Counted from the stretch's first letter, positions 12,901 through 22,892 are shown. The stretch is DNA of 64,000 nucleotides from Lewinellaceae bacterium (GCA_016708875.1 JADJFA010000010.1:186001-250000), one strand, 5' to 3'. Numbers and translations: made by a program. The notes: generated by a model not told the origin, from the sequence alone.

Positions 12901-15900
12901 GAGCTGTTATGTGTTATGTTAGCATTAAGGCTAAAATTTGAATTGAGATTGGCAACATCAACGCTCAGGGCATCAGTACAGCCGTTCCCATCTGTCACCG
13001 TGAGTATGTAGTTTCCCGCAGGGATGTTAATAATGTCTTCCGTGGTTTCACCGTTTGACCATTCGAATGTGTACGGTGATACGCCTCCTATTACACTGGC
13101 ATTGATGCTACCATTGTCCAACCCACAGGTACTTGAGGTCGAAATCGCACTGAGTGAAGGCAAATTTGTGCCATTGTTTACCGTAAACGATGCCTCATTT
13201 GTGCAAGAACCTCCTGCGCTGACAGTAACCGTATAATTTCCCGACGGCAAACCGAAATGTCTTCAGTCGTAGCACCATTCGACCAGTTATAAGTGTAGTT
13301 GTTGGGCGGGGTCACGATTAAATTTATGCTACCGTTGCCACCGTTACAGGAAGTATTGTTGGTGATGTTAGCATTCAGATTAAAATCTGGATTGGTATTA
13401 CTCACATCAATACTGATTGTATTGGTACAGCCGTTGCTACCAGTGACCGTAAGCGTATAATTGCCCGCAAAGAGGTTGGAAATATCCTCGGTTGTCGCGC
13501 CATTTGACCAAAGGAAGGTAAAGGGTGCAACACCCCCTGAGACGCTGGCATTGATGCTGCCATTTTCTAAATCACAGGTACTGGAGGTTGGTACAGCTGT
13601 GAGAGACGGCAAATTAGAAACGTCGTTCACGGTGAAGGTACCTTCCTCTATGCAAGAACCGCCTGCGCTGACTGTAACAGTGTAGTTGCCAGGCAAAAGA
13701 TTGAAAATATCCTCTGTGGTGGCACCATTTGACCAGTTATAGGTGTAATTATTAGAGGGAGTCACATTCAGGTTTATACTACCGTTGCCACTGTTACAGG
13801 ATGTATTATTGGTGATGTTAGCGTTCAGATTAAAATCTGGATTGGTATTACTCACATCAATACTGATTGTATTGGTACAGCCGTTGCTACCAGTGACCGT
13901 AAGCATATAATTGCCCGCAAAGAGGTTGGAAATATCCTCGGTTGTCGCGCCATTTGACCAAAGGAAGGTAAAGGGTGCAACGCCCCCGGATACACTGGCA
14001 TTGATGCTGCCATTGTTCAAATCGCAGGTGCTGGACGTCGGCAAAGCAGTGAGAGACGGCAAATTAGAAACGTCGTTTACAGTGAAAGTACCTTCCTCAA
14101 TGCAAGAACCGCCTGCGCTGACTGTGACGGTATAGTTGCCGGGCTGGAGGTTAAATATATCTTCTGTGGTTGCACCATTTGACCAGTCATAGGTGTAATT
14201 ATTAGAGGAGTCACTGTCAGGTTTATACTACCGTTGCCGCTATTACAACTTGAATTGTTTGTAATGACTGCAGTTATATTGAATGATGGGTTTATATTAT
14301 TTACATTGACGCTTATGGTTTTGGTGCAATCGTTGGCGCCCGTTACAGTCAGCTCATAGGTTCCAGCTGTAATATTGGACAGGTCTTCAGTCGTCGCGCC
14401 ATTTGACCAAAGGTATGCGAAGGGGGCAACACCCCCAGATACGGTCGCATTGATGCTGCCATTAGGAAGATCACAGGTAGAACTCGTCGGCGATGCAGAA
14501 AGGTTGGGCAAGCTAGGCGCATCATTTACGATATAGGTAGCACTGGCTGAGCAGCTGACCCCTTGTGTTACTGTCACCATGTAATTGCCTCCTGCAAGGT
14601 TCGAAAGGTCCTCCGTGGTTGCCCCATTTGACCATGCGTAATTATAAGAACCTCCGGGTGATACACTCAGATCTATGGCACCGTTGCCATTAGCACAAGA
14701 TGTGTTATGGGTAATCACTGAAGTTAAGGGTAGGGTTAACGATATTGTCATTCACCGTGATTGAATGCGTTGCAGAACAGTTATTGATATCAGTTATGGT
14801 AACACTATAGGTGCCGGGGAGCAGATTACTCAGATCTTGGGTGGTTTGGCCACCCGACCACATATAGGTATATGGAGCGTTGCCACCCGTTACCGAAAGA
14901 TCCACCGAGCCATTGCTTTGACCACATGTTGCGGAAACCGTTGTTGAGCTTGGGATCAGCGTTATTCCTGTTACAATGGCCGACCCTGAAACTGTTCCAG
15001 CACAGTCAGCGTCCAAATCAATGCTATTCACACTGACAAGGGTGTACGTGCCAGGCTGTGTGGCCACGATGATATAAGGAGAGTTGCTGGTGGTAATTGG
15101 GGCTTGTGGTACGCCATTGATGGCATATACAAACTCCCAATCAGGCTCTCCTGTGAGTGTCACGGTAAGATCGACAGACCCTCCAGCGCTGGTACAAATG
15201 GCTCCGCCTCCTGAAATGTTGGCAGTAGGTTTTGTATCACATTGACGGTAATGCAGGATTGTGTCGGATTGGTATAGCACAGGTTTGAGGTTGAAACGCA
15301 CAAGGTCGCTGTTCCACTAAATCCAGTAGCCCATGATACCGAAATATCATTGTCGTTGCCGTTTATCGTACCAGCATTGGAGGGCGACGGCGTCCAGGTA
15401 TAGGTGGTTGCACCATTAACTGGCGGCAATTCGTAATCAGTTGTGCTCCCCTGGCAGACTGGGGTTGGGCCTGTAACCGGGCCAGGGTTGTCGGGAGGAA
15501 AACCAGTTGTGGAGCCTTCAATGACCTGTATTTCATAATCGCATACATTCCCGGAACAGCCATCAATCACAAACCAATATACTTGACCGATAACAAAATC
15601 ATTAGCCGATAGGGTAAAGGGATCCTCCGTGCAAGAACATTGCGCATCCATCAGGTTGTCGGTACACCAGCCATTTGGGGGAGGGAAGGCTGGGCAATTG
15701 TCATAAATCGCAGCCTGAAGCCCCTGCTGGCCGCCTGTTTCGCAGTTGGATGGCGTGATTTCAAGGGTAATGGTGGTTGTGCCTGCAAAAAAACCAAACC
15801 ACTCGTCGTTGTTCAATTGCCAGCCAGAACAGCAAGGGTAGTTCCTCGGTTGGTTACTGTTGTTGATTTCGGTGCAATAACCATCCAGGTCTTCACAAAT

Positions 15901-16017
15901 GACAGGGCTGCCGCAGTTGTTGCCAGGACTTGGAAAGCCTGGCGGCGGGCATTGGCCAAAAACAGGAAGAGAAAGGCTGAGGAACAAAAGGCTAAGGAGC
16001 GAGTAAAGAAGTTTCAT
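9958..16017 (-). CDS. SprB-repeat adhesin with HYR and T9SS sorting domains, multiply frameshifted
   Basis: About 2020 residues when the frames are joined. ATG 16017 opens a signal peptide (MKLLYSLLSLLFLSLSLPVFGQ). The N-terminal module is almost the same as in the adjacent adhesin (CCSGWQLNNDEWFGF, NGWCTDNLMDAQCSCTEDP). SprB-type repeats follow, then a HYR-like domain (ACPDEIQVCGSG..., QDNCG) and a C-terminal T9SS type A sorting domain (LKPNPAHSVIQLEI ... VYYLKLMTNKG). At least nine indels break it. Positions I could place are near 15230 (A-run short), 14728 (extra T), 14206 (missing C), 13256, 12203, 12163, 11804, 11490-11455 (several), 11050 and 10790. Repeat motifs resume in a new frame each time, so an intact native gene is likely, though decay cannot be excluded. 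A surface adhesion or gliding role is inferred from the family. Confidence 0.8.
13371..14140 (-). repeat. Near-identical 450-bp direct repeat in the second adhesin
   Basis: The sequence starting near 13371 recurs at near 13821 with only scattered differences for more than 300 bases, a period of 450 bp (150 codons, two SprB modules). Both copies encode the same run of motifs (DFNLNANITNNTSCN, GVAPFTFLWSNGATTED). Confidence 0.85.
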
Positions 16018-16288
16018 AAGTAACGGTGGTTTAAATCGTCAATAAGGCATTTCGCTATGTGACTTTATACTTGTTTCAATGCCATTTATTTAGTGAATGA
16101 GGAACAGTATCGGTGTAAATGTAGAAAATTGTTCAAAAAAGAAGCATTTCTTTTACTAAAGAGATCCTTGGCCTATTTCAAAAAATAGAGAGATAAATTT
16201 CCATCAAGCCGCTACTTTCGCCCATCTGCTCAACAATTTCTTTCATGAAAAAAATGCCTTAGTTCGTCCTTCAAGATCATAGGCCTTC

Positions 16289-17926
16289 TTGCCTGTTCCA
16301 CGCCCAAAAACACTTCCAAATCCGCCTCCAACACCCCACCCCTTCCTCTGGCAAAACGCCAATATTTATTTCCTGCTCACCGATCGTTTCCAAAACGGCG
16401 ATCAGACCAACGATGTCAACTTTAGTCGCTCGGCCTCAACCGCCACCTTGCGCGGTTTTATGGGCGGCGATATCAAAGGAATCACCCAAAAAATAGAGGA
16501 GGGCTACTTTGATCGCCTGGGTATTTCGGCAATATGGTTCACGCCCGTGGTGGAGCAAATACACGCCCCCGTGAACGAAGGAACTGGAAATACATATGGC
16601 TTTCACGGATACTGGACCAAAGACTGGACCCGCCTTGACCCTAATTTTGGCACTGAAAATGACCTCGCCCAACTCGTCGCATCCGCGCACCAGCATGGTA
16701 TACGCATCGTGCTCGACGCAGTGATCAACCACACAGGTCCGGCTACTGAACAAGACCCTTTTTGGACGGATTGGGCGCGCTCCGGCCCTCGTTGTACTTA
16801 CCAGAGCTATGCAACTACCACCGCCTGTGGACTTGTGGATAACCTTCCCGATATTTTTACCGAAAGCGACAAACCCGTGGAACTGCCCGCGTTTTTAAAA
16901 GATAAGTGGCGGAAAGAAGGTCGGCTCGAAAAAGAAACAGCCGAACTCGACGCTTTCTTCAAACGAACAGGCTACCCTCGTGCCCCTCGTTTTTACATCA
17001 TCAAATGGCTCACAGACTACATTCGGGAATATGGCGTAGATGGCTACCGCTGTGATACAGCCAAACACATCGAAGAAAGCGTTTGGGCCGAATTCCGCAA
17101 AGAAGCCGACCGCGCTTTCCGCGACTGGAAAAAAGCAAACCGTTCCAAAGTGCTGGATAACAACGATTTCTACATGGTCGGCGAAGTGTACAACTACTTT
17201 GTTTCCGGCGGGCGGCTGTACGATTTTGGAGATAAGAAAGTAGACTTTTTCGCCAACGGCTTTGACGCGCTCATCAATTTTGACCTGAAAAACGATGCGC
17301 AAAAACCCTCCTATGAGGCCATTTTTTCAAAATACGACCACCTGCTCCGCACCGAACTCAAGGGGAAAAGCGTACTAAACTACCTTGCTTCCCACGACGA
17401 TGGCGGGCCGTTCGACAAGGAGCGCAAAAAGCCCTTTGAAGCCGGCACGAAACTCCTGCTCTGCCCAGGCGCCGCACAAGTGTATTATGGCGACGAGACC
17501 AGCCGTTCGCTCGAAATCCCTGGCACAGAAGGGGATGCTACCCTTCGCTCATTCATGAACTGGGAAGAACTGGCTGCCAACGCCGAACGCAATGGTTTTA
17601 AAACCCAAAACGTGCTGACACACTGGCAGAAACTGGGTCGTTTTCGCAAAGAACATCCTGCTGTGGGCGCAGGTACGCACACCATGCTCACGGCAAGTCC
17701 TTATACATTCAAAAGAGCGTATCGCTCCGGCAAATACACCGATGCCGTTGTGGTCGGGCTGGATATGCCCAAAGGCAAAAAAACGCTGGAAGTAGCAGGT
17801 GTTTTTGCAGATGGAGCAATGGTAAACGATTACTACTCAGGGCAAAAACTGCTGGTATCTGGAGGAAAAGTAATGGTGGATTCGGAATGGGGAATTGTGC
17901 TGTTGGGACAGTACTTAAACCTTTAA
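16289..17926 (+). CDS. GH13 alpha-amylase family glycoside hydrolase, probable lipoprotein
   Basis: Hydrolase or transglycosylase acting on alpha-glucans. The (beta/alpha)8 signatures are clear (numbering from 16289): DAVINH at 143-148, DGYRCDTAKH at 251-260 with nucleophile Asp256, GEV with acid/base Glu299, and ASHDD with His-Asp 369-370. The open frame begins at a TTG, so the N-terminus looks lost. The ATG at 16245 is followed, after removing one A from the A-run at 16248-16254, by a frame reading MKKCLSSSFKIIGLLACSTP, a lipoprotein signal with an LLAC lipobox. Removing one C near 16337-16343 joins it to the catalytic domain. This suggests a lipid-anchored enzyme facing the periplasm or surface. 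A TACTTTCG box at 16213-16220 could be its -7 element. Substrate is unknown; the sequence does not separate amylase from neopullulanase or cyclomaltodextrinase. Confidence 0.88.
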   Translation: MPVPRPKTLPNPPPTPHPFLWQNANIYFLLTDRFQNGDQTNDVNFSRSASTATLRGFMGGDIKGITQKIEEGYFDRLGISAIWFTPVVEQIHAPVNEGTGNTYGFHGYWTKDWTRLDPNFGTENDLAQLVASAHQHGIRIVLDAVINHTGPATEQDPFWTDWARSGPRCTYQSYATTTACGLVDNLPDIFTESDKPVELPAFLKDKWRKEGRLEKETAELDAFFKRTGYPRAPRFYIIKWLTDYIREYGVDGYRCDTAKHIEESVWAEFRKEADRAFRDWKKANRSKVLDNNDFYMVGEVYNYFVSGGRLYDFGDKKVDFFANGFDALINFDLKNDAQKPSYEAIFSKYDHLLRTELKGKSVLNYLASHDDGGPFDKERKKPFEAGTKLLLCPGAAQVYYGDETSRSLEIPGTEGDATLRSFMNWEELAANAERNGFKTQNVLTHWQKLGRFRKEHPAVGAGTHTMLTASPYTFKRAYRSGKYTDAVVVGLDMPKGKKTLEVAGVFADGAMVNDYYSGQKLLVSGGKVMVDSEWGIVLLGQYLNL

Positions 17927-17979
17927 CGTACTTAAATAAACCGCAAAACCGCAAAACCATGCCTGTCGGCAGGTAAACA

Positions 17980-18152
17980 GGAGAACCGCAAAATTTAAAA
18001 TAGACCAGGAACCTACGACAAAGGATCTTATTTTATGTTGGAGCCACCGCGGCCAGGGAGGCTACAGCGATTAAAGCTCGCGGCGCCAACGCGCGCCGCG
18101 AGGGCAGCAGTAGATAGCTCAACTCCATTAATTTTAAATTTTGCGGTTCTCC
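17980..18152. repeat. 173-bp element with 22-bp perfect inverted ends
   Basis: Bases 17980-18001 (GGAGAACCGCAAAATTTAAA plus AT) are exactly reverse-complemented at 18131-18152. The same 22-mer occurs again at 20194-20215. The interior holds no ORF. It fills much of the gap between the GH13 and YdeI-like genes. It could be a miniature transposable element or a repeated intergenic hairpin. I see no target duplication. Confidence 0.7.
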
Positions 18153-18189
18153 GGTTTCATTTTGCGGTTTAATTCACATTTCATATTCA

Positions 18190-18755
18190 ATGGAAATCAC
18201 CCTAGTCTTCTATCCCGCCACCCGCGCCGAGTGGCGCGCATGGCTCGAAACCAACCACCGCAGCGAGCCAGAAATATGGCTCCGCCTCTATAACAAAGCC
18301 TCCGGGAAACCCTCAGTCGGGTACAGCGATCTCGTAGAGGAGTGCCTTTGCTTTGGCTGGATTGACGGTATCAAAAAAAAGTACGACCAGGAAAGCAGTG
18401 TGCAGCGCGTCACACCGCGTCGTAAAAAAGTTTTCTCTCCGAACTCAACCGCCAACGCATTTGGAAACTACAGGCCAATGGGCTGATGACTCCGGCCGGG
18501 TTAGAGCCTTTAAAAGACCAAATCGGCTCGCCCGACGACCCCATTGAAATCCCGGATTGGGTAGAAGAACAACTCCGTGCCGACCCAAATGTATGGGCTA
18601 CATTCAATGCCTTCCCCCATCTTTACAAACGCCTTAAAATTGGTTATATCCTCGACATAAAAGGTGCAGGCCTACAGGCTGAAGCCCAAAAACGGCTCGA
18701 CAATCTTATCAAAATGACGAGGCAAGGAAAGATGTACGGAACGCAGCCCTTGTAA
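18190..18755 (+). CDS. YdeI/OmpD-associated family protein, frameshifted
   Basis: About 190 residues when joined. The N-terminal part (FYPATRAEWRAWLETNH, EIWLRLYNKASGKPS, CFGWIDG) and C-terminal part (LEPLKDQ, WVEEQL, RLDNLIKM) are those of the YdeI/OmpD-associated family, whose biochemical role is not established. The A-run at 18424-18429 is one base short; adding an A gives a continuous RRKKSFLSELNRQRIWKLQA into the second frame. The start is ATG 18190. It is a monocistronic gene, convergent with the MFS transporter, with an inverted repeat directly after the stop. Confidence 0.8.
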
Positions 18756-18935
18756 ATGTCCAATGTCCAACAAGGAATTTCCAATGTCCAAATAGGCTCT
18801 GCACTTGAGTCTTGCGGTTATCTAAGGGCATTAGGTCAACGTGAGTGGCTAAACGCGAAGCCTACTTGGAAATTGGAAATTCCTTGTTGGACATTGGACA
18901 TTCCTTTGGAAATTCCTTGTTGGACATTGGACATT
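18755..18935. repeat. Inverted repeat with two direct right-hand copies
   Basis: The 28-bp arm at 18755-18782 is exactly inverted in two direct copies at 18875-18902 and 18908-18935 (core TTCCTTGTTGGACATTGGAC). It lies exactly between the stops of two convergent genes, so a bidirectional terminator role is plausible. It belongs to the class of long intergenic inverted repeats seen throughout this window. Confidence 0.75.
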
Positions 18936-20126
18936 CAGTTCACCGGTTTCACCCGGCCCGCCAGCCAAACGCTTGCCAAAATGAGCGCAATGGAAAAATA
19001 GCCCACCCAATCGTAGTGCTCAATGCGGCCTTCCGCACTTTTTGAGACAATTGCGCCGCCAATCATGGCTGACACACCGGTAGCGAGTTGTTGCATTGAA
19101 GAATTGATGCTCATAAATCCGCCGCGTTGATGTGGAAGCACTACGCTTGAAATGAGGGCTTGGGTAGGTATCATACGCCCATTTACCACAATAAAAAACA
19201 GCCCGGAAATTGTCAGCACTCCCCAAAGTGGCATGGGCCAAAGGTTGGTGATGAGCCAGACCGGGATAAGTGAAAGCAACGCGAACATCACAAAAAACCG
19301 GGTATTTTCCGCGCCGATCAGCCAAACGGCCCACCAAGGGCGCACTGAAAATAGTGAGCAGCCCCCCTACGAAGTAGATGAGGAAAATATCGTCCTGATG
19401 ATAGCCCACATTCCCTACGAGCGACGGCGCGATAAAGGGGATAATGGCAAAATGGCCCAGCATCAACACGATAGAGAGCGAGAGCGCACGCATTTGATTG
19501 GGTGTCTGGAAAATATCGGTGAGCACCTGAAACGGTTTGTGCGAGGGCAGTTTTTCCCGAATATGTTTGTTGATGGGTGGTACAGCCAATACAACCAAAA
19601 CCAGCACCCCAATACCCAAAAATCCGATTGCTAAAAACGGAATGTGCCAGCTGAATTTCGATGCCAGCCAAAGCCCTACAGGCACTCCTGCCACCGATGC
19701 TGCGGAAAAGGCAGTCATAAGCACTCCCATTGCAGTAGCACGACGTTCGTATTCAAAGGTATCAGCCACAATGGCGAGCACCTGCGCTCCTATCATGCCG
19801 CCGAATAAGCCGGCGAGCACCCGCGCCGCTACCAGCATTTCGTAATTCGGCGCGAAGGCACAGGAGAAAGTGCCGAACAAAAAACCCACGTATGCAAAGA
19901 CCAGCACCTTTTTGCGGTCGAAACGATCCACAAAAAAGGCGGAGATAAAACTGGAAATGCCAGCAGTAATGGCATAGGCCGACACGGCCAAACTGAATTG
20001 TTGTGGGTTGATTTTCAGCAGGTCCATGAGCTGCGGACCCAAGGGCATCATGATCATAAAGTCCATGATGTGGGTGAAATTTACAGCAGCAAGGGCAATG
20101 AGCAGCAGGCGTTCTTTTGAATTCAT
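18935..20126 (-). CDS. Major facilitator superfamily transporter, frameshifted
   Basis: Inner-membrane drug/proton antiporter-type MFS permease, about 395 residues, with 12 expected helices. The typical first-helix text HIMDFMIMMPLGPQLM and the loop 2-3 motif (FVDRFDRKKVLVFAYVGF) are visible. The start is ATG 20126 (MNSKERLLLIALAAVNF); the open frame extends 35 codons further up, but that stretch comes from a repeat. An extra C near 19300-19302 shifts the frame after LADRRGKY; the other frame continues FFVMFALLSLIPVWL to RVKPVN. Substrate is unknown. Confidence 0.85.
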
Positions 20127-20193
20127 AAGGCCCTGAAACAGCGCAGATGGACGAGGGTTTTGATCTTTATATAAAACCGCAAAATTTAAAACC

Positions 20194-20215
20194 GGAGAAC
20201 CGCAAAATTTAAAAT
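20194..20215. repeat. Third copy of the GGAGAACCGC 22-mer
   Basis: Identical to the left end of the 173-bp element near 17980. A degenerate inverted partner (ATTTTGCGGTTTTCAGG) lies near 20276. Together they flank the hairpin at 20218-20267. Confidence 0.7.
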
Positions 20216-20217
20216 TA

Positions 20218-20267
20218 AGAGGGGTTTGCACTCAATAATGATAAGATTATCGAGTGCAAACCCCTCT
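20218..20267. terminator. 16-bp stem hairpin between sigma operon end and MFS start
   Basis: Arms AGAGGGGTTTGCACTC and GAGTGCAAACCCCTCT pair perfectly around an 18-base loop that holds a further GATAA/TTATC stem. It lies 50 bases beyond the stop of the DUF4097-like gene and is followed on the minus strand by only a few T residues. It may terminate the sigma-factor operon. Confidence 0.55.
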
Positions 20268-20316
20268 CAGTTTTATATTTTGCGGTTTTCAGGTTTTTGC
20301 AGTTTTCCTGTTTAAA

Positions 20317-21471
20317 TCACTTTATCACAAAATCTCCATAGGTAAGCCTCGCCTTCACCAGCCCTTTGGCACTCTCGCTGCCGAGATAGCCTACCAAGGT
20401 TTCACGCTCCCCGGAATCGCTGCGGTTTTTCACTGTTGCAGCATTGGGCACGTGGGCATCGGCGTAATTCACCTCTGCATCAAAACGGTAGTTGGCGCCC
20501 CGTTCTATTTCTACAGTGACCCCGGTGTATTTTCCTACCACATTCACATTAGAAAAATTGCGGCTCAATGCATTGATACCGAGCGTCCCATAACACATGT
20601 CCGCATCAATGCCTTCGCGCACTGCGGCAAATCCCATATCCGAGTACTGTGCTGTGATATAAGCGGTACGGATGCTGATACTTTTCAAATTGGCGTATTT
20701 GGTTTGGAGACGCAGTTCTTCGATATTGCCAAAGTTAAAATCGTCGAATTTTGAAGTGATGCGCAGATTGTTGGCCTTGTCCACTCTGGTCTCCGAATAC
20801 TTCGTATCCAACTGAATATCATTGGCTTCGCTCACGTTCAGAGCGCTGTAACTGGAGTGGCCGGAGAGGTTGTTTACCCGAGCAAGCCAGGCTTTGCTGC
20901 TGCCTAAATCAATGTCTACATCGTTGCTGATGGCTTCTGTGCGGAGTTCGCCGTACTTGATTTCGGCGATGAGTTTGCCCTTCAGAGCAGCTACCCAGGC
21001 ATTTCCGTACTTGTTTTTCAAGTCCAATTGGTTGGTGGCGGGCATCCAGACTTCATAGTTTATTTTGAAGTCGTCGCCACAGGTTTTGGCAGGCCACCAG
21101 AAAACGCCTCCATAATTCATCGCTTCGGCAATCATAGTTTCCGCCTTCACATAACCCCAGGTGTTGATAAAGTTTACGTTTAGGTTTTTAAAGGCTTCAT
21201 CGGCTTCCCGCTGGGTTTTCGCGTTCACCACGATGGTCACATCAATTTTTACGGAGTTGTTTTGCCAGGTTTTTACTTTCACGTCGCCGTACTTGTTGTA
21301 CAGGGCGGTAGTGCCGTCGGTGGAAGTACCAAACTCCCGGTTAATGGTTTTGGTGAATTCCTGCGCCGGCCCGGTCGCCCACACGGCGAATGTTTGCCCC
21401 AGAAAGAGGCACAGAAGTATGGTCGCTCTATTGCTGGCCATGACTATCGGTTTAAATGTTTTTGATTCCAT
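20317..21471 (-). CDS. DUF4097-like putative adhesin-fold protein of a sigma operon
   Basis: About 384 residues with an N-terminal signal peptide (ILLCLFLGQTFAVWA). The rest is a repetitive beta-rich series (YNKYGDVKVKTW, LKNKYGNAWV, IKYGELRTEA, LDTKYSETRV, LQTKYANLKS) typical of DUF4097-type proteins that follow ECF sigma/anti-sigma pairs in Bacteroidota. It would be periplasmic or surface-exposed; its molecular function is unknown. I chose ATG 21471, which overlaps the preceding gene by 20 bases; an alternative GTG at 21495 lies further upstream. Translational coupling with the anti-sigma-like gene is likely. Confidence 0.75.
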   Translation of the reverse strand: MESKTFKPIVMASNRATILLCLFLGQTFAVWATGPAQEFTKTINREFGTSTDGTTALYNKYGDVKVKTWQNNSVKIDVTIVVNAKTQREADEAFKNLNVNFINTWGYVKAETMIAEAMNYGGVFWWPAKTCGDDFKINYEVWMPATNQLDLKNKYGNAWVAALKGKLIAEIKYGELRTEAISNDVDIDLGSSKAWLARVNNLSGHSSYSALNVSEANDIQLDTKYSETRVDKANNLRITSKFDDFNFGNIEELRLQTKYANLKSISIRTAYITAQYSDMGFAAVREGIDADMCYGTLGINALSRNFSNVNVVGKYTGVTVEIERGANYRFDAEVNYADAHVPNAATVKNRSDSGERETLVGYLGSESAKGLVKARLTYGDFVIK

Positions 21472-22237
21472 TGCTTTGTTTACTGTTGTCGCCACCGTTG
21501 TTTGATTTCTCCAGATGTTCCAAAACCCTTTGGAGAATGGCCATTTTGGCCTTATAATTATTAATCATGGCACGCACTACCTGCTCGCGGTTTCCTGGCG
21601 GCACATTTGCCAATTCCAGTTGAAGCTGTTCCATGATCACGTCCAGTTGTTCCAAATCTTCGCCTACTTCAGCGGCTTGGTTGCCTGTGAAGGTTGCCAG
21701 TTTTTCCTGCTTCACAGAAATGCCACGCTGGTAAAACTGTTCTAATTCAGCGTATTCCCCCGAAACTTCGCTCATTGCCATCCCTGATGGGTGGCCGCCT
21801 TGCCGTTCGTACCAGATGCCTCCGCCAATACCAACGACCAAAAGCACTAAGGAGGCTGCAATGCGCATGATGGAGCGTTGCCAGCCTATATGCACTTTTA
21901 TTGCCTTTGGTTTGGGCAGGCTCTGTGAGATATTTTCCCAAGCTTGTCCACTGGGCATTTCGGCATCAAAGGCTTCGCGGTTTTGGTGGATAAAAGATTC
22001 AAGGTCAGTGTGTTGAGTCAGTCGGTCTAAATCTTTCTCGATGCCTGCCCACACCAGATCGGAAGGCATCGCGGTATCCAACAGCACCCGGTCGCACATT
22101 ATTTGACGTTCCAGAACATCGGAATCGGGTAGCCGTTCGAGCATACGTTCCAAGCCCGGCCATCCATGAGCGCCCGGCACCGCCGCGTCGAATGCGTCGC
22201 GATGTTTTTGGATGAATATGTTTAGTGAGTCGGTCAT
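21452..22237 (-). CDS. Membrane-anchored anti-sigma-factor-like protein
   Basis: 261 residues with one membrane span near residues 123-145 (IAASLVLLVVGIGGGIWY). The cytoplasmic N-terminal half carries three diverged copies of a motif of the form FD-x3-P-x(5-6)-W-x2-I/L: AFDAAVPGAHGWPGLERML, LLDTAMPSDLVWAGIEKDL and AFDAEMPSGQAWENISQSL. The C-terminal half is a predicted helical, periplasmic segment rich in E, Q and L. It lies between an ECF sigma gene and a DUF4097-like gene, the usual place for an anti-sigma factor. It lacks the classic zinc anti-sigma His/Cys motif, so the assignment is by context. Confidence 0.65.
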   Translation of the reverse strand: MTDSLNIFIQKHRDAFDAAVPGAHGWPGLERMLERLPDSDVLERQIMCDRVLLDTAMPSDLVWAGIEKDLDRLTQHTDLESFIHQNREAFDAEMPSGQAWENISQSLPKPKAIKVHIGWQRSIMRIAASLVLLVVGIGGGIWYERQGGHPSGMAMSEVSGEYAELEQFYQRGISVKQEKLATFTGNQAAEVGEDLEQLDVIMEQLQLELANVPPGNREQVVRAMINNYKAKMAILQRVLEHLEKSNNGGDNSKQSNGIKNI

Positions 22238-22364
22238 TTTTTGTGGATTTGGTTATTTGTGGATTTGGGGATATTTGGGCCAGAGCTGGATCTCTTCACA
22301 GGGCGGCGAGGAATTCCAAGCCAGGTCAAACAAATAACCAAATCCCCAACTCCTCAAATAAACA

Positions 22365-22892
22365 TCAAGCCAGCATTTCCCTCAACCTCGCTTTCGCCCT
22401 GCTATACTGCGATTTTGAAGTGGCCTCTGTGACCCCCAAAATCTGCCCAATTTCTTCGTGATCGTAGCCTTCTATTGCATAGAGGCTGAACACCACCCGG
22501 TATCCGTCCGGCAAGCCCTCGATGGCGCGGTTGATTTTTTCTACCGACCAAACAGGCTCCTGCACTGGCTCTGAAACCTCTGCCCGATCATGGGATGCGG
22601 TCAGCTCTGTCAAGGCTAACTTCCTGCTTTTCAGGAAGTTAATGCATTTATTCACGGTTATTCGCTTTATCCAGGCGCCAATGCTGCTCTCGTACCGGAA
22701 GGACTCCAACTTGGTAAAAACCTCCACAAAAACACTCTGCAACAGGTCCTCCGCATCGTGTGGATGGCGCACCATGCGCAACGCGGTGTTATACATCGCG
22801 CGGGAATACAAACGATACAGCTCGAACTGAGCATCACGTCGGCCTTCCCGGCAGCGTTCAATAAGGTCGCGGTGCGTTTGTGTGGCGTCCAT
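22365..22892 (-). CDS. ECF RNA polymerase sigma factor
   Basis: 175 residues from ATG 22892 (MDATQTHRDLIERCREG); an in-frame ATG lies eight codons upstream. Region 2 (YNTALRMVRHPHDAEDLLQSVFVEVF) and region 4 (YRVVFSLYAIEGYDHEEI, LGVTEATSKSQYSRAKARL) are both present, as in ECF sigma factors. It directs RNA polymerase to a small regulon, and activity is probably held by the membrane protein encoded next. The three genes on this strand form an operon. Confidence 0.92.
   Translation of the reverse strand: MDATQTHRDLIERCREGRRDAQFELYRLYSRAMYNTALRMVRHPHDAEDLLQSVFVEVFTKLESFRYESSIGAWIKRITVNKCINFLKSRKLALTELTASHDRAEVSEPVQEPVWSVEKINRAIEGLPDGYRVVFSLYAIEGYDHEEIGQILGVTEATSKSQYSRAKARLREMLA

Noticed and set aside
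5530..14140. Regularly spaced repeats resembling a CRISPR array
   Set aside because: The repeats are protein-coding, in frame, 225/450 bp long and variable, with no short spacers or cas genes.
9958..16017. Programmed frameshifting or true pseudogene decay of the adhesin
   Set aside because: Shifts occur in both directions at unrelated sites, mostly short homopolymers, as in many other genes of the contig including rpsA. Sequencing error explains them better.
20127..20231. 35-codon N-terminal extension of the MFS transporter
   Set aside because: It is encoded by the intergenic repeat and has no homology. ATG 20126 gives the normal MFS N-terminus.
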